Made by a program: the position numbers and the translations under genes
Shown here: positions 6,145 to 6,890 of the stretch, one piece after another
How positions within the stretch are numbered: position 1 is the stretch's first letter
Layout of the letters: each line of letters starts with the position of its first letter
Notes under the pieces: model-generated
Seen by the model: only the letters and a program-made list of their open reading frames with translations
The model's database searches: none
Told to the model about the DNA's origin: nothing
Source of the DNA: Fidelibacterota bacterium
GTDB lineage: Bacteria; Fidelibacterota; UBA2242
Direction of reading: 5' to 3'
Assembly: GCA_023133185.1 (NCBI GenBank)
Contig: JAGLWX010000369.1
Location: forward strand, 1-6,890
DNA length: 6,890 bases

Positions 6145-6890
6145 ATGCCAAAAGATGAACGCTTCCAGGATCAATTGAAAACATGGGAAGCATCAACATT
6201 AAAAAAAGTTACAGATAGATTTCCTGAACGCAAACCGGATTTTTCGACTGGTTCATGGTTATCGGCTGAACGAGTTGCATTACCGGAAAATGAAGATTAT
6301 CAATCCTATATGGAGAATTTAGGATTCCCCGGCGAATATCCATTCACTCGAGGCGTACAACCCACCATGTACCGGGGACGATTCTGGACAATGCGTCAAT
6401 ATGCCGGTTTTGGCTCTGCTGAAGAAACAAATAATCGATTCAAATATCTCCTCGATAGCGGAACTACAGGACTTTCTGTAGCATTTGATTTGCCGACACA
6501 AATTGGGTACGATTCAGATCATATTCTTTCTGATGGTGAAGTGGGAAAAGTTGGTGTTCCCATTTCATCTCTGCAGGATATGGAGATACTTCTTGAAGGT
6601 ATTCCTTTGGATAAGGTTAGTACATCCATGACCATTAACTCAACAGCTGCAATACTCCTGGCATTGTATATCGCTGTGGCCGAAAAACAGGGTATTGACC
6701 TAAAAAAACTTTCCGGTACCATCCAAAATGATCTCCTCAAGGAATATATTGCCAGAGGGACTTATATATATCCTCCGGATGCTTCGATGAGAATAATTAC
6801 AGATATATTCAGTTATTGTGCTGAAAAAATGCCACGTTGGAATACGATCAGCATATCCGGATATCACATTCGGGAAGCAGGTTCCACCGC
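6145..6890 (+). CDS. Methylmalonyl-CoA mutase large (catalytic) subunit, N-terminal part (cut by window edge)
   Basis: The first 248 codons are present and the frame is open at the right edge. The product reads as the substrate-binding barrel of methylmalonyl-CoA mutase: YPFTRGVQPTMYRGRFWTMR (65-84), GLSVAFDLPTQIGYDSDH (109-126), GTIQNDLLKEY (191-201), YIYPP (207-211) and SISGYH (236-241). The enzyme interconverts succinyl-CoA and methylmalonyl-CoA with adenosylcobalamin, in propionate formation or breakdown. Residues that set specificity in the Propionibacterium enzyme are present with an offset of three: Tyr86 (Tyr89), Gln194 (Gln197), Arg204 (Arg207) and His241 (His244). Isobutyryl-CoA mutases have Phe and Gln at the first and third of these. 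The short N-terminus resembles the split type, in which a subunit of about 550 residues works with a separate B12-binding subunit; the missing 3' end must decide this. The start is set by GAGAGGAG. Confidence 0.96.
   Translation, partial: MPKDERFQDQLKTWEASTLKKVTDRFPERKPDFSTGSWLSAERVALPENEDYQSYMENLGFPGEYPFTRGVQPTMYRGRFWTMRQYAGFGSAEETNNRFKYLLDSGTTGLSVAFDLPTQIGYDSDHILSDGEVGKVGVPISSLQDMEILLEGIPLDKVSTSMTINSTAAILLALYIAVAEKQGIDLKKLSGTIQNDLLKEYIARGTYIYPPDASMRIITDIFSYCAEKMPRWNTISISGYHIREAGST

Noticed and set aside
6319..6740. Two minus-strand open frames opposite the mutase
   Set aside because: Both are antisense shadows of a gene whose residues match a well-known family along its length.
1..6890. 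CRISPR array, tRNA or rRNA gene, insertion sequence or prophage genes
   Set aside because: No regularly spaced repeats, cloverleaf-like segment, transposase, integrase or terminal repeats were seen on either strand.

Overview
The window looks like a chromosomal piece of an AT-rich, Gram-negative bacterium. The support is an MsbA-type lipid exporter and a small secreted beta-barrel-like protein whose last residue is phenylalanine, as in outer-membrane proteins. Several genes lack a Shine-Dalgarno sequence, and the barrel protein resembles ones I associate with the Fibrobacterota-Chlorobiota-Bacteroidota group and neighbouring phyla (Marinimicrobia, KSB1, Cloacimonadota). This placement is an inference from style, not from a marker gene.

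Layout. Positions 1-4713 (minus strand) hold a surface-glycan block. In transcription order it contains an MsbA-like ABC exporter (4713-2860), a CDP-glycerol glycerophosphotransferase-like enzyme (2675-1623), a GT4 glycosyltransferase (1580-465), and the N-terminal 82 codons of a second glycosyltransferase that leaves the window at its left edge (248-1). Upstream, also on the minus strand, is a secreted barrel-like protein (5537-4911). It has its own strong ribosome binding site and a strong intrinsic terminator (4857-4883), so it is probably a separate transcription unit. A 607-bp gap follows. It holds a possible frame-broken small gene on the minus strand and, nearer its right end, the leader of the plus-strand gene. 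At 6145 the large (catalytic) subunit of methylmalonyl-CoA mutase begins on the plus strand and runs off the right edge.

How the genes fit together. The exporter probably flips a lipid-linked glycan or lipid A-like molecule across the inner membrane. The two glycosyltransferases and the polyol-phosphate transferase-like enzyme probably build or decorate that molecule on the cytoplasmic side. The barrel protein and the mutase are not obviously linked to this block. The mutase belongs to B12-dependent propionate/succinate metabolism. I see no defence system, mobile element, CRISPR array or RNA gene. The points most worth a second look are the inverted repeat that abuts the mutase ribosome binding site, the broken small gene, and the polyol-phosphate transferase in a Gram-negative glycan locus.
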